A DNA stretch of 64,000 nt, from assembly GCF_005876835.1 (NCBI RefSeq), contig NZ_PPSW01000027.1, positions 62,001-126,000 on the forward strand. The letters run 5' to 3'. The DNA comes from Pseudoalteromonas phenolica. GTDB taxonomy: Bacteria; Pseudomonadota; Gammaproteobacteria; Enterobacterales; Alteromonadaceae. Both the position numbers and the translations under genes were made by a program. Under the pieces are notes generated by a model that made no database searches, was not told the DNA's origin, and was given only the letters and a program-made list of their open reading frames with translations. Below are positions 26,742-35,438 of the stretch, piece after piece. Position 1 is the first letter of the stretch; each line of letters opens with the position of its first letter.

Positions 26742-28955
26742 TTATTTACCTGCATAGTGTTTTAGCATATTTGGTACATCTAAGATTAATGCTATGCCAC
26801 CATCAGAAGTGATTGTTGCACCAGCCATACCAGGTGTACCTTGCAATAGTGCATCTAATGGCTTTATTACAACTTCTTCTTGGCCGATAAGAGAATCAAC
26901 CACAAAGCCAACCTGTTGAGTACCTATTTGCACTATAACAACATGTCCTTCAGCTTTCTTCGTTGATCTATCTGCGCCCTTAACAAGCCAATGTTCTAAA
27001 TAGAATAAAGGAATTGCTTTTTCCCGCACAATAATCGTTAACTGGCCATCTACCACATTCGTTTTTGTGAGATCTAGGTGGAAGATTTCACTCACACCTG
27101 CGAGAGGTAAAGCAAATGTTTGTTCGCCAACAACTACCATTAAGGTTGGTAAAATAGCCAGTGTTAATGGAACTTTTATCTCAAGGATAGTGCCCACACC
27201 GAGCTCTGATTGAATATTAACAGAGCCGTTAAGTTGAGTAATTTTCGTTTTAACAACGTCCATCCCAACACCGCGGCCTGAAATATCTGAAATTTCTTCT
27301 TTTGTTGAGAAGCCTGGTGCAAAAATCAAGTTGTAAGCTTCAGTGTCAGACAATCGACTTGCTTGGTCTGAATCAATTACGCCTTTATTAATCGCAATCT
27401 TTTTCAGTTTTTCAGCATCCATACCTGCGCCATCATCTTTAATGGTCAACAGAATATGGTCACCTTCTTGAGAAGCTGAGAGCGTAACTGTACCTGTACG
27501 AGGTTTACCTGATGCCTCACGAACATCTGGCATCTCAATACCATGGTCAACTGAGTTTCTAACCAAGTGAACAAGCGGATCTGCAAGCGCTTCTACTAAG
27601 TTTTTATCTAAATCGGTCTCTTCACCTTCAAGAATAAGATTAATATCTTTCTTTAAACTACGTGCTAAGTCTCTAACAACACGAGGGAATCGGCCAAATA
27701 CTTTCTTAATTGGCTGCATTCGTGTTTTCATTACCGCACCTTGTAGATCCGCGGTAACCACGTCAAGGTTAGATATCGCCTTACCCATAGCTTCACTGCT
27801 AGAATTATTTGCCAAACTAACGAGACGGTTTCTCACTAATACCAGTTCACCCACCATGTTCATAATTTGATCTAGACGTTTAGTGTCAACACGAACTGTC
27901 GTCTCAGCTTGAGGTGCTGGCGGTTTTTTGGCTGAAGCTGGCGCGCCTTGGGCTTTTGCAGCTGGTGCTGGTTTTGGAGCAGATTTAGCTGGCTGAGGCG
28001 CAGGTTTTGGCTTAGCTACAGGTTTCGCAGTAACAGGCTCTGGTTTCTTTGGTTGTGGGCTTGGAGCTGCTTTTTCGGGTTCTGCGGGTTCTAATGACTT
28101 TGGAGCACCACCCTTACCATGAAGTTCATCTAATAGCGCTTCGAACTCTTCATCATTGATTTCATCATCGCTTGATGCTGAGGAAGGTTGTGAAGGAGCA
28201 GCAGCCTGAGTCGTTTCCGCTTTTGCCTGAGAAGGCGTATCAATAGCGCCGAAACTGCCCACACCATGGAGTTCATCTAATAAACTGTCAAACTCATCAT
28301 CGGTTATGTCTCCATCTTCAATACTAGATGGCGATGAAGAAGGTTGTTCAATCGCAGGACCTTTACCTGCACCATGCAGCTCGTCGAGCAAACTTTCAAA
28401 TTCGTCTTCTGTTATTTCATCAATACTTTCTGAAGTAGTTTCACCAACTACATCATCGGTATCAATATCAAAAAGAATATCATCAGCAGATAAATCAACT
28501 TGTGGTGTCTCTTCAACAACAGGTTCAGGTTCTGAACTTGGAATGGAGATTTGCTCATCTTCAGATTCAGGCTTACTCAACTGGTGAAGTGTTTCAAGTA
28601 AAGCAGGATCGGCTGGATCTGGTTGTTCACGATTTTGAATGTGCGCGAACATTTCATTGATGGTGTCTAAGGACTGAAGAATGACATCCATCAATTCAGG
28701 AGAAACAGAGCGTTGACCTTGTCTTAACACGTCGAAGACGTTTTCTGCACCATGACATGCGTCAACAAGCTCAGTCATACTTAAAAAGCCGGCCCCCCCC
28801 TTTACGGTGTGAAACCCTCTAAAGATTGCATTTAATAATTCTTTATCTTCAGGATTATTTTCTAGCTCAACAAGCTGCTCAGATAACAACTCTAATATTT
28901 CACCAGCTTCAACAAGAAAGTCTTGCAATATATCTTCATCGACTTCAAAGCTCAT
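26742..28955 (-). CDS. cheA: Chemotaxis histidine kinase CheA with three acidic repeats in place of P2
   Basis: CheA is the array kinase that phosphorylates CheY and CheB. The 737-residue product starts with an HPt domain (phospho-acceptor His49 in FHTVKGGAGF). The linker holds three copies of a 14-residue unit of the form xxxEFxxLLDELHG at 182-195, 218-231 and 267-280, then a Pro/Ala/Lys-rich stretch to about 350. Dimerisation, HATPase (HLVRNSVDHG, DDGAGM, GRGVGMDVV) and CheW-like domains follow. A P2 domain is not recognisable. I take the ATG at 28955, six bases from GGAGAG, rather than the GTG two codons upstream, which abuts it. A G8 run spans codons 52-55. Confidence 0.95.
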   Translation of the reverse strand: MSFEVDEDILQDFLVEAGEILELLSEQLVELENNPEDKELLNAIFRGFHTVKGGAGFLSMTELVDACHGAENVFDVLRQGQRSVSPELMDVILQSLDTINEMFAHIQNREQPDPADPALLETLHQLSKPESEDEQISIPSSEPEPVVEETPQVDLSADDILFDIDTDDVVGETTSESIDEITEDEFESLLDELHGAGKGPAIEQPSSSPSSIEDGDITDDEFDSLLDELHGVGSFGAIDTPSQAKAETTQAAAPSQPSSASSDDEINDEEFEALLDELHGKGGAPKSLEPAEPEKAAPSPQPKKPEPVTAKPVAKPKPAPQPAKSAPKPAPAAKAQGAPASAKKPPAPQAETTVRVDTKRLDQIMNMVGELVLVRNRLVSLANNSSSEAMGKAISNLDVVTADLQGAVMKTRMQPIKKVFGRFPRVVRDLARSLKKDINLILEGEETDLDKNLVEALADPLVHLVRNSVDHGIEMPDVREASGKPRTGTVTLSASQEGDHILLTIKDDGAGMDAEKLKKIAINKGVIDSDQASRLSDTEAYNLIFAPGFSTKEEISDISGRGVGMDVVKTKITQLNGSVNIQSELGVGTILEIKVPLTLAILPTLMVVVGEQTFALPLAGVSEIFHLDLTKTNVVDGQLTIIVREKAIPLFYLEHWLVKGADRSTKKAEGHVVIVQIGTQQVGFVVDSLIGQEEVVIKPLDALLQGTPGMAGATITSDGGIALILDVPNMLKHYAGK

Positions 28956-28970
28956 GTACACACTCTCCTA

Positions 28971-29744
28971 TTAGAAGCCTAAGCTCGACAATAAATCGTC
29001 GACCTCATCTTGATTAGATACGACATCTTCTCTAGATTCTGCATTCATTATCGGACCTTCAGGTCCGGATATCTCTACAGGATCCATTTCAGCAATCTGA
29101 ACCTCTTCAATGTTTTCTTTTTGTTTTGATTGAGGTTCTTCAGCTGTACCAAATACAGTTAGTAAGTGGATTAAGCTGTCTTCTACTTCTCTAACTAATT
29201 CGATAACACGTCGAATGACCTGACCAGTTAAGTCTTGATAATCTTGAGCCATTAAAACATTTGTCATATGCCCCTGAAGTTCATCTGTTGTTGCTTGAGA
29301 GCCTTGCATAAACTTATCTAAATCATGACAAAGAGATTTGAATTCACCAAGCTGGATATCACGTCTCATCAGTCGATCCCAAGTTGGTTTTATATCAGAT
29401 AAATCGTCTGCGAGCTGCTGCGCGAGAGGCAAACTTGCTTCAACTGCGTCCATCGTTTTATTGGCTGCGTTTTCTGTCATTTCCATGACGTAATTCAAAC
29501 GTTCTTTAGCATCCGGTAAGGCTTCTGTCGTCAAATCAGAAATACGAGTATCAAGCTCAAAATTTTTCAATGACTCATGTAGTTGACGAGTCAATTTACC
29601 CACTTCAGCAAAAAGTTCAGATTGCTCTTTACTTGCAGCCTCCATGATTAATTTATCTGCTTTATCTTGCTCGCCTTGCTCAAGATAAGCCACCAGTTGC
29701 TTAGCTTGCTCAAGTGTTATTTGAGGCACAGAAGGTGCTGACAT
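28971..29744 (-). CDS. cheZ: CheY-P phosphatase CheZ
   Basis: CheZ speeds dephosphorylation of CheY-P. The 257-residue product is mainly helical. The long hairpin region contains YQDLTGQVIRRVIELV (conserved catalytic region with Asp and Gln). The C-terminus ends in the CheY-binding tail VDDLLSSLGF, a strong family signature. A strong GGAGAGG precedes the ATG. It lies between cheY and cheA with gaps of 21 and 15 bases. Confidence 0.95.
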   Translation of the reverse strand: MSAPSVPQITLEQAKQLVAYLEQGEQDKADKLIMEAASKEQSELFAEVGKLTRQLHESLKNFELDTRISDLTTEALPDAKERLNYVMEMTENAANKTMDAVEASLPLAQQLADDLSDIKPTWDRLMRRDIQLGEFKSLCHDLDKFMQGSQATTDELQGHMTNVLMAQDYQDLTGQVIRRVIELVREVEDSLIHLLTVFGTAEEPQSKQKENIEEVQIAEMDPVEISGPEGPIMNAESREDVVSNQDEVDDLLSSLGF

Positions 29745-29765
29745 CCGCCTCTCCTTCTCAGTTAT

Positions 29766-30149
29766 TTAACCTAAACGTTCAAACACTTTTTCTAGTTTTG
29801 TTTTAAGTGTTCCAGCAGTGAATGGTTTTACAATATAACCATTTACACCAGCTTGCGCCGCAGCAACAATTTGCTCTTTTTTCGCTTCAGCTGTCACCAT
29901 AAGTACAGGTATATGCTTAAGGCTGTCATCTGCACGAATAGCACGGAGAAGATCGATACCTTGCATGCCTGGCATATTCCAGTCCGTGACTACGAAGTCA
30001 AATTCTTGGTTTTGAAGCATAGGAAGAGCTGTACTGCCATCGTCTGCTTCTTGTACGTTTGTAAAACCTAAATCTCTAAGCAGGTTTTTGATTATTCTTC
30101 TCATTGTAGAAAAATCATCAACCACAAGAATTTTCATGTTTTTATCCAA
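29766..30149 (-). CDS. cheY: Chemotaxis response regulator CheY
   Basis: CheY-P binds FliM/FliN to change flagellar rotation. The 127-residue receiver has the acidic pair DD (11-12), the phospho-acceptor Asp56 in [12 protein letters not shown], the switch Thr in MVTAEAK and the Lys in YIVKPFT. The start is a TTG at 30149: GGAGG sits five bases before it, while the internal ATG at 30137 is 17 bases away. The resulting MDKNMKIL start agrees with related gammaproteobacterial CheY. It follows fliA by 38 bases. Confidence 0.96.
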   Translation of the reverse strand: MDKNMKILVVDDFSTMRRIIKNLLRDLGFTNVQEADDGSTALPMLQNQEFDFVVTDWNMPGMQGIDLLRAIRADDSLKHIPVLMVTAEAKKEQIVAAAQAGVNGYIVKPFTAGTLKTKLEKVFERLG

Positions 30150-30187
30150 AACATCCTCCAGTGAGGTTTGAACCTATTATTATTACT

Positions 30188-30922
30188 CTAATTGACCCAG
30201 TCATTGATCTTAGCCCTAAGCCTGATCATTGCCTGCCCATGAATTTGGCTGACTCGAGATTCACTTACGTCGAGTATTTGCCCTATTTCTTTTAAATTCA
30301 TTTCATCGTTATAGTAAAGAGATAAGACAAGTGCGTCTCTTTCTGGTAACGATTGAATCGCCGTGAGCAACGATTCGTTAAAGCGCTCATTTTTAACGTT
30401 ATTGAACGGTTTGTCTAGCGCTAAATCATTGTTAACTGGAGTGATTACGTCTTCATCAACGCCTAAGTCTTCAATTCCAATGATTTTACTTGCATTCACA
30501 TCATGTAGAATATGATGGTACTCATCTAGAGGAATATCAAGTTTTTCAGCGATTTCAGTGTCTTTAGGTTCTCGACCTAGGGCGCTTTCTAGATTAGCGA
30601 TGGCCTCAGCGACCATACGACTATTTTTATGAACGCTTCTTGGTGCCCAGTCTCCACGACGAATTTCATCTAGCATTGCGCCTCGAATTCTGATCCCAGC
30701 AAAAGTTTCAAAGCTTGCGCCTTTACTTGCGTCAAAGTTTTTACTGGCTTCAATCAAGCCTATCATGCCTGATTGTACAAGATCGTCTAACTGAATATTT
30801 GCAGGTAAGCGAGCCAACAAATGGCACGCCACTTTTTTGACAAGACCGGTATGACGCTCTATCACTCTGTTGAGGTTGTCTGTAGTTTGATAGCCCATCG
30901 CTTTACCCATCGATGACGACAT
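30188..30922 (-). CDS. fliA: Flagellar sigma factor 28 (FliA)
   Basis: FliA directs RNA polymerase to late flagellar and chemoreceptor promoters and is held by FlgM until hook completion. The 244-residue product has region 2 (HLLARLPANIQLDDLVQSGM, FETFAGIRIRGAMLDEIR), region 3 and region 4 with the helix-turn-helix MNLKEIGQILDVSESRVSQI. It starts two bases after the flhG stop, with translational coupling probable. flgM is not in the window. Confidence 0.97.
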   Translation of the reverse strand: MSSSMGKAMGYQTTDNLNRVIERHTGLVKKVACHLLARLPANIQLDDLVQSGMIGLIEASKNFDASKGASFETFAGIRIRGAMLDEIRRGDWAPRSVHKNSRMVAEAIANLESALGREPKDTEIAEKLDIPLDEYHHILHDVNASKIIGIEDLGVDEDVITPVNNDLALDKPFNNVKNERFNESLLTAIQSLPERDALVLSLYYNDEMNLKEIGQILDVSESRVSQIHGQAMIRLRAKINDWVN

Positions 30923-30924
30923 AG

Positions 30925-31785
30925 TTATCCGTTGACTAGCTGTTCAATAAAAAACTCTAAATGACCAGAAGGTTGATGTGGTATTGGCCATTTAACTGCT
31001 TTACTCGCTAACCCTCTAAATGCAACCGCTGCCGGAGAATTTGGAAATAGTTCAACAATGGTTTTTTGACGGCGAGAAGACTTACGCATATTTTCATCAA
31101 ACGGAATGGTCGCAACTAATTCTAGTGCAACATCTAAAAATCTGTCTGTAACTTTAGAAAGTTTAGCAAAAAGCTCCTGTCCTTCGCGCAAACTTCGAAC
31201 CATGTTAGCAACAATTTTAAAACGATAAACACCATGCTCACGACTGAGAACCTTAATAAGTGCGTACGCATCAGTAATTGAAGTAGGCTCATCACATACA
31301 ACCACCATCACATCTTGGGCTGCACGAGAAAAACTAAGCACCATGTCAGAAATACCCGCAGCGGTATCGACAATTAAAATATCAAATTCTGTGTTTAATT
31401 CACTGAAGGCACGAATGAGACCTGCATGCTCTGCAGGAGTCAACTCAACCATATTTTGTGAACCTGAGGTAGCCGGTACAATTTTGATACCTGCAGGTCC
31501 TTCAACTAAGATTTCATCTAACTCACATTCACCCGACAGAACATGAGATAAGTTCTTTTCTACTCTTAAACCAAGCATCACGTCACAATTAGCCAAACCT
31601 AAGTCGGCATCTAAGACGAGTACTCTGTTTCCTTGCTGACCAAGTGCAATAGCCGTATTTAATGAGACATTGGTTTTACCAACCCCTCCTTTACCACCCG
31701 TTACTGCAATTACTTTTACGCCATGGTTGCCATTTTGATTCATTCTACGCAGGCCACTTGCTTGATCTAATACTGTGTTAATCAT
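30925..31785 (-). CDS. flhG: MinD-like flagellar number regulator FlhG (FleN)
   Basis: FlhG is a MinD-type ATPase that limits flagella to one per pole by restraining FlhF and the master regulator FlrA/FleQ. The 286-residue product has an N-terminal activation-helix-like region (MINTVLDQASGLRRM), including the conserved DQA-LR motif that stimulates the FlhF GTPase. It also has Walker A VTGGKGGVGKTN (about 29-40) and DADLGLANCDVMLG. It overlaps flhF by eight bases and is followed by fliA. Confidence 0.96.
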   Translation of the reverse strand: MINTVLDQASGLRRMNQNGNHGVKVIAVTGGKGGVGKTNVSLNTAIALGQQGNRVLVLDADLGLANCDVMLGLRVEKNLSHVLSGECELDEILVEGPAGIKIVPATSGSQNMVELTPAEHAGLIRAFSELNTEFDILIVDTAAGISDMVLSFSRAAQDVMVVVCDEPTSITDAYALIKVLSREHGVYRFKIVANMVRSLREGQELFAKLSKVTDRFLDVALELVATIPFDENMRKSSRRQKTIVELFPNSPAAVAFRGLASKAVKWPIPHQPSGHLEFFIEQLVNG

Positions 31786-33247
31786 ACATTCCTACTGTCT
31801 GAGACGCTACAGGTACACGTCGCGAATGTTGTGCTTTTCTTCTCTTTAAATACAATTGCTCAGCCTTTTTGACCATTTTATGAGCATTTGCTACACGAAT
31901 GTCTTCTGGCACTCGTTGACCGTTAGTAAGATACCCTATTGGCAAGCGATTTTGAATCGCAATACTAATAATCTCGCCTAAACTTAGACATTCATCAAGT
32001 TTTGTAAAAATACAACCACTTAAATTCACTTTTTGGAAGTGACGAACCGCTTCTTGCAGTACATGCATTTGCGATGTTGCACTTAAAACCAAATAACTTC
32101 TAATATCGACTCTAGAGCTTCTCATTAACGTATTAAGTTGTTCTGTTAAACGGATATCTCTTTGACTCATACCCGCAGTATCTATTAATACTAGACGCTT
32201 ATTGCGTAAATGATATAAAACTTCTGCTAATTCATTGGCATCTTTTACTTGTTTGACTGGACAACCAATAATTCTGCCGTAAGTTGCCAGTTGCTCATAA
32301 GCACCAATTCTATAAGTATCAGTTGTGATTAACGCAACTTTGTCTGCACCGTATTTCTGCGCGCCTAATGCAGCAAGTTTAGCGACTGTCGTTGTTTTAC
32401 CTACACCTGTTGGACCTACTAATGCATATACACCACCTTGGCGAAGAATATCGTTATTAGTTGTGTGCATTTGATTTGCCACCATTTCAAGCAATGAATT
32501 CCATGCTTCTTTACGAGAAACGTCATCAGGGATGAAACAAGCCATTTGTTCAGCTACTTCTTTATCGACACCCATGCCTTGTAAACGATCAACTAAGCAA
32601 GCCCTAGTCGGGTCTCTTCTTTCCATTTCTTGCTTCATTAAGCCTGATACTTGGTGTTCAAGTAATTGACGGATGGCATTCATTTCTTCTCTCATGGTTG
32701 CCATTTCATCGACTTTTTTTGGCGCAGGTTCAAAATCATCCGCAAACCCTGTATCAAGGTCATCATCAAAGTTCCATGATTGCCCTTGCTGTTGAGTTTT
32801 AAGATTTGGTTCAGCTCTGAAGTTTTGTGTTGAGGTTGGACGCTCATAACGCTCTTCAGTCGCTTGACGAGGTTTAAATACTTCTTCGGTATTAATGCCT
32901 GATTGAGAGAACATAGATGCAAGCTCAGGCGAACGAGGCTTTGGAGCTTGTCTGTCTAATAAAGCCTGTAAACTATCTGCTACTTGAGCTTGAGGCTCTG
33001 GTTTTGCACGCTGAGGGTCTGGGCGAACAATACGAGATTGCACTGCTCGAGGTTGCGCTGGTGCTGGATTAACTTGTGGCGCCTCAACGGGTGTTTCTGG
33101 CGCTCTGTCATTATCCACGGCTGCAACAATTTCTACACCATCTGCCAGTTTCTTGTTTGACATAATCACAGCATCAGCGCCAAGCTCTTCTTTTACTTCT
33201 TTCAGTGCTGTGCGCATATCTTTGGCAAAAAAACGTTTAATTTTCAT
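31778..33247 (-). CDS. flhF: SRP-type GTPase FlhF, polar flagellum placement
   Basis: FlhF marks the pole and recruits early flagellar parts such as FliF. The 489-residue product has the basic N-terminal motif MKIKRFFAKDMRTALKEVKE, a variable Pro/Gln-rich linker to about 200, an N domain, and the G domain with VGPTGVGKTTTVAKLAALG, TTDTYRIGAYEQL, LIDTAGMSQRD and FTKLDE. It lies between flhA and flhG, as in other polarly flagellated bacteria. Confidence 0.97.
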   Translation of the reverse strand: MKIKRFFAKDMRTALKEVKEELGADAVIMSNKKLADGVEIVAAVDNDRAPETPVEAPQVNPAPAQPRAVQSRIVRPDPQRAKPEPQAQVADSLQALLDRQAPKPRSPELASMFSQSGINTEEVFKPRQATEERYERPTSTQNFRAEPNLKTQQQGQSWNFDDDLDTGFADDFEPAPKKVDEMATMREEMNAIRQLLEHQVSGLMKQEMERRDPTRACLVDRLQGMGVDKEVAEQMACFIPDDVSRKEAWNSLLEMVANQMHTTNNDILRQGGVYALVGPTGVGKTTTVAKLAALGAQKYGADKVALITTDTYRIGAYEQLATYGRIIGCPVKQVKDANELAEVLYHLRNKRLVLIDTAGMSQRDIRLTEQLNTLMRSSRVDIRSYLVLSATSQMHVLQEAVRHFQKVNLSGCIFTKLDECLSLGEIISIAIQNRLPIGYLTNGQRVPEDIRVANAHKMVKKAEQLYLKRRKAQHSRRVPVASQTVGMYD

Positions 33248-33269
33248 GTTACAACCCCTTAATTCCTAT

Positions 33270-35369
33270 CTATTGTCCAACTGAGCTTACAATTTTGATT
33301 TGTCTTTCATCTGGTACTTCTTGATATGACATCACTCGAAGACCTGGGATCGTATGTTTAACAAATCTTGAAAGCACACTTCTTAACATACCTGAGGTTA
33401 GAAGGATGGATGGGTCGCCTAGCATTTCTTGCGTTTGGTGCGCTTCTCTTAATGATGTTTGAAGTCGCTCCGCAAGGCCTGGCTCTATTCCAGCCCCTTC
33501 ATCACCCGCGTTCTGAAGTGACTGATGCAACATCTGTTCCAACTCAGGTGCCAATGTTATGACAGGGATTTCGTCGGCACCGCCGACAGCGTCTTGAACG
33601 ATTAATCTACGCAGTGAAATTCTCACTGCAGAGGTTAATACATCTGGGTCTTGACTACGCGGGCCATACTCAACAAGAGTCTGAACAATCGAGCGCATAT
33701 CACGAATTGCAACACCTTCATTCAGTAAGTTTTGCAGCACTTTAACAACTGTAGTTAGCGGAAGAATATCTGGTACTAAGCCTTCTACTAAACGAGGGTG
33801 TGACTTAGCAAGCATATCTAATAAATTTTGTACTTCTTCATGCCCTAATAACAATGATGCATTGTTTGTAAGTAATTGACTAATATGAGTTGCGACTACG
33901 GTTGCTGCATCTACAACAGTGTAACCTAATGAATGCGCTTCATCTTTTTGTTCCGGTTTAATCCAAACCGCCTCTAAGCCAAAAGCTGGATCTGTGGTTG
34001 CTACGCCATTGATTGGACCAAATACTTGACCTGGATTTATAGCTAATTCATCACCATGTTTTAATTCACCATTACCTGAGCCAACCCCCATCAAAGTGAT
34101 ACTGTATTCATTTGGATCTAGTTCTAAATTATCTCGAATATGTACAGGTGGAACCAAAAAGCCTAGTTCTTGAGAAAGCTTCTTACGAACACCTTTGATA
34201 CGACTTAGTAATTCACCACCTTGCGCCTGATCTACAAGTGGAATTAAACGGTAACCAACTTCTAGACCAATCACATCGACTGGTTGAACATCGTCCCAGC
34301 CAAGCTCTTTTTGCTCTTGAGGCTTATTTGCAATATCGCCACCTGCGGACTGTTGTTGCGCTTCTTGCTCTGCAGCTTTTGCTTTTTGTTGTTGAGTGTA
34401 ATAAGCCAAATAACCAAGCAGTGCACCTAAGCTTAAAAATGCAATATGCGGCATACCAGGCACTAAGCCCATCGTGATTAAGATACCCGCAGCAATATAG
34501 AGAGATTTCTCGTTTCCTAGTTGAGTTTTAAACTGCTCACCCATGTTATGAGACTCGTTTTGACGAGTGACTACAATTGCAGTACCAATTGAAAGTAAAA
34601 GAGAAGGAAGCTGTGCAACCAAGCCATCACCAATGGTCAGTAAGGTGTATACTTCCATGGCTCTTGAAAACGATAAGTCATGTTGGATCATACCAACAAA
34701 TAAACCACCAATGATGTTGATAGCTAAAATCACAATACCAGCTATAGCATCACCTTTAACGAATTTACTAGCACCATCCATTGAGCCATAAAAGTCTGCT
34801 TCACGTGTTACTTCATCACGACGTTTACGTGCTTCATCTGCGCTGATAAAACCAGCATTTAAGTCGGCATCGATAGCCATTTGCTTACCAGGCATAGCAT
34901 CTAATGTGAAACGCGCAGATACCTCTGAGATACGACCAGCACCTTTGGTAATAACCACAAAATTGATGATAATCAAGATTAAGAAAACAACTAAACCTAC
35001 AGCATAGTTACCGCCAATGACCACTGAGCCGAATGCCTCAATAACCTTACCAGCTGCATCTCCGCCATTGTGGCCTTCTAATAATACAACACGAGTACTA
35101 GCCACATTAAGCGCTAATCGCATGATGGTTGCAATCAGCAGAACCGCTGGAAACATGCCAAACTCTAGTGGTTTCATGGTGTAAACAGTGACAAGTAATA
35201 CCACCAATGCCAAAGCGATATTAAAAGAGAATAAGATGTCTAAAAGAAATGGAGGTAAAGGCAAGATTACCATGCCTAGAGCCGCAAGCACTAATAATGG
35301 TGTTCCGACCCCTTTAGCATAGTCTTTTTTATTTTCATTGAGACTCTGTAAAACCGCTTTAAAATCCAT
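33270..35369 (-). CDS. flhA: Flagellar type III export gate protein FlhA
   Basis: FlhA forms the nonameric export gate ring. The 699-residue product has eight membrane segments in the first 330 residues and the FHIPEP-type signature region, which reads RIALNVASTRVVLLEGH-like RLALNVASTRVVLLEGHNG. GRISEVSARFTLDAMPGKQM and the large cytosolic domain (about 365-699) for chaperone-substrate docking follow. A sigma-54 promoter with exact spacing lies 40 bases upstream, so flhA probably starts the flhA-flhF-flhG-fliA-che unit. Confidence 0.97.
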   Translation of the reverse strand: MDFKAVLQSLNENKKDYAKGVGTPLLVLAALGMVILPLPPFLLDILFSFNIALALVVLLVTVYTMKPLEFGMFPAVLLIATIMRLALNVASTRVVLLEGHNGGDAAGKVIEAFGSVVIGGNYAVGLVVFLILIIINFVVITKGAGRISEVSARFTLDAMPGKQMAIDADLNAGFISADEARKRRDEVTREADFYGSMDGASKFVKGDAIAGIVILAINIIGGLFVGMIQHDLSFSRAMEVYTLLTIGDGLVAQLPSLLLSIGTAIVVTRQNESHNMGEQFKTQLGNEKSLYIAAGILITMGLVPGMPHIAFLSLGALLGYLAYYTQQQKAKAAEQEAQQQSAGGDIANKPQEQKELGWDDVQPVDVIGLEVGYRLIPLVDQAQGGELLSRIKGVRKKLSQELGFLVPPVHIRDNLELDPNEYSITLMGVGSGNGELKHGDELAINPGQVFGPINGVATTDPAFGLEAVWIKPEQKDEAHSLGYTVVDAATVVATHISQLLTNNASLLLGHEEVQNLLDMLAKSHPRLVEGLVPDILPLTTVVKVLQNLLNEGVAIRDMRSIVQTLVEYGPRSQDPDVLTSAVRISLRRLIVQDAVGGADEIPVITLAPELEQMLHQSLQNAGDEGAGIEPGLAERLQTSLREAHQTQEMLGDPSILLTSGMLRSVLSRFVKHTIPGLRVMSYQEVPDERQIKIVSSVGQ

Positions 35370-35408
35370 AACTTAACAACTACAAAATATTGACACTGGT
35401 CTAATAAA

Positions 35409-35423
35409 GCAATTAGTGAGCCA
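35409..35423 (-). promoter_or_regulatory. Sigma-54 promoter of flhA
   Basis: On the minus strand the site reads TGGCTCACTAATTGC: GG and GC separated by exactly 10 bases, close to TGGCAC-N5-TTGC. It is 40 bases before the flhA ATG, in the flhB-flhA gap. Confidence 0.82.
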
Positions 35424-35438
35424 ATAAAGTTGCAGTGT

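Noticed and set aside
26294-26812. 172-codon plus-strand open frame over cheB and the cheA end
   Set aside because: Antisense shadow that crosses the cheA-cheB terminator; no recognisable domain.
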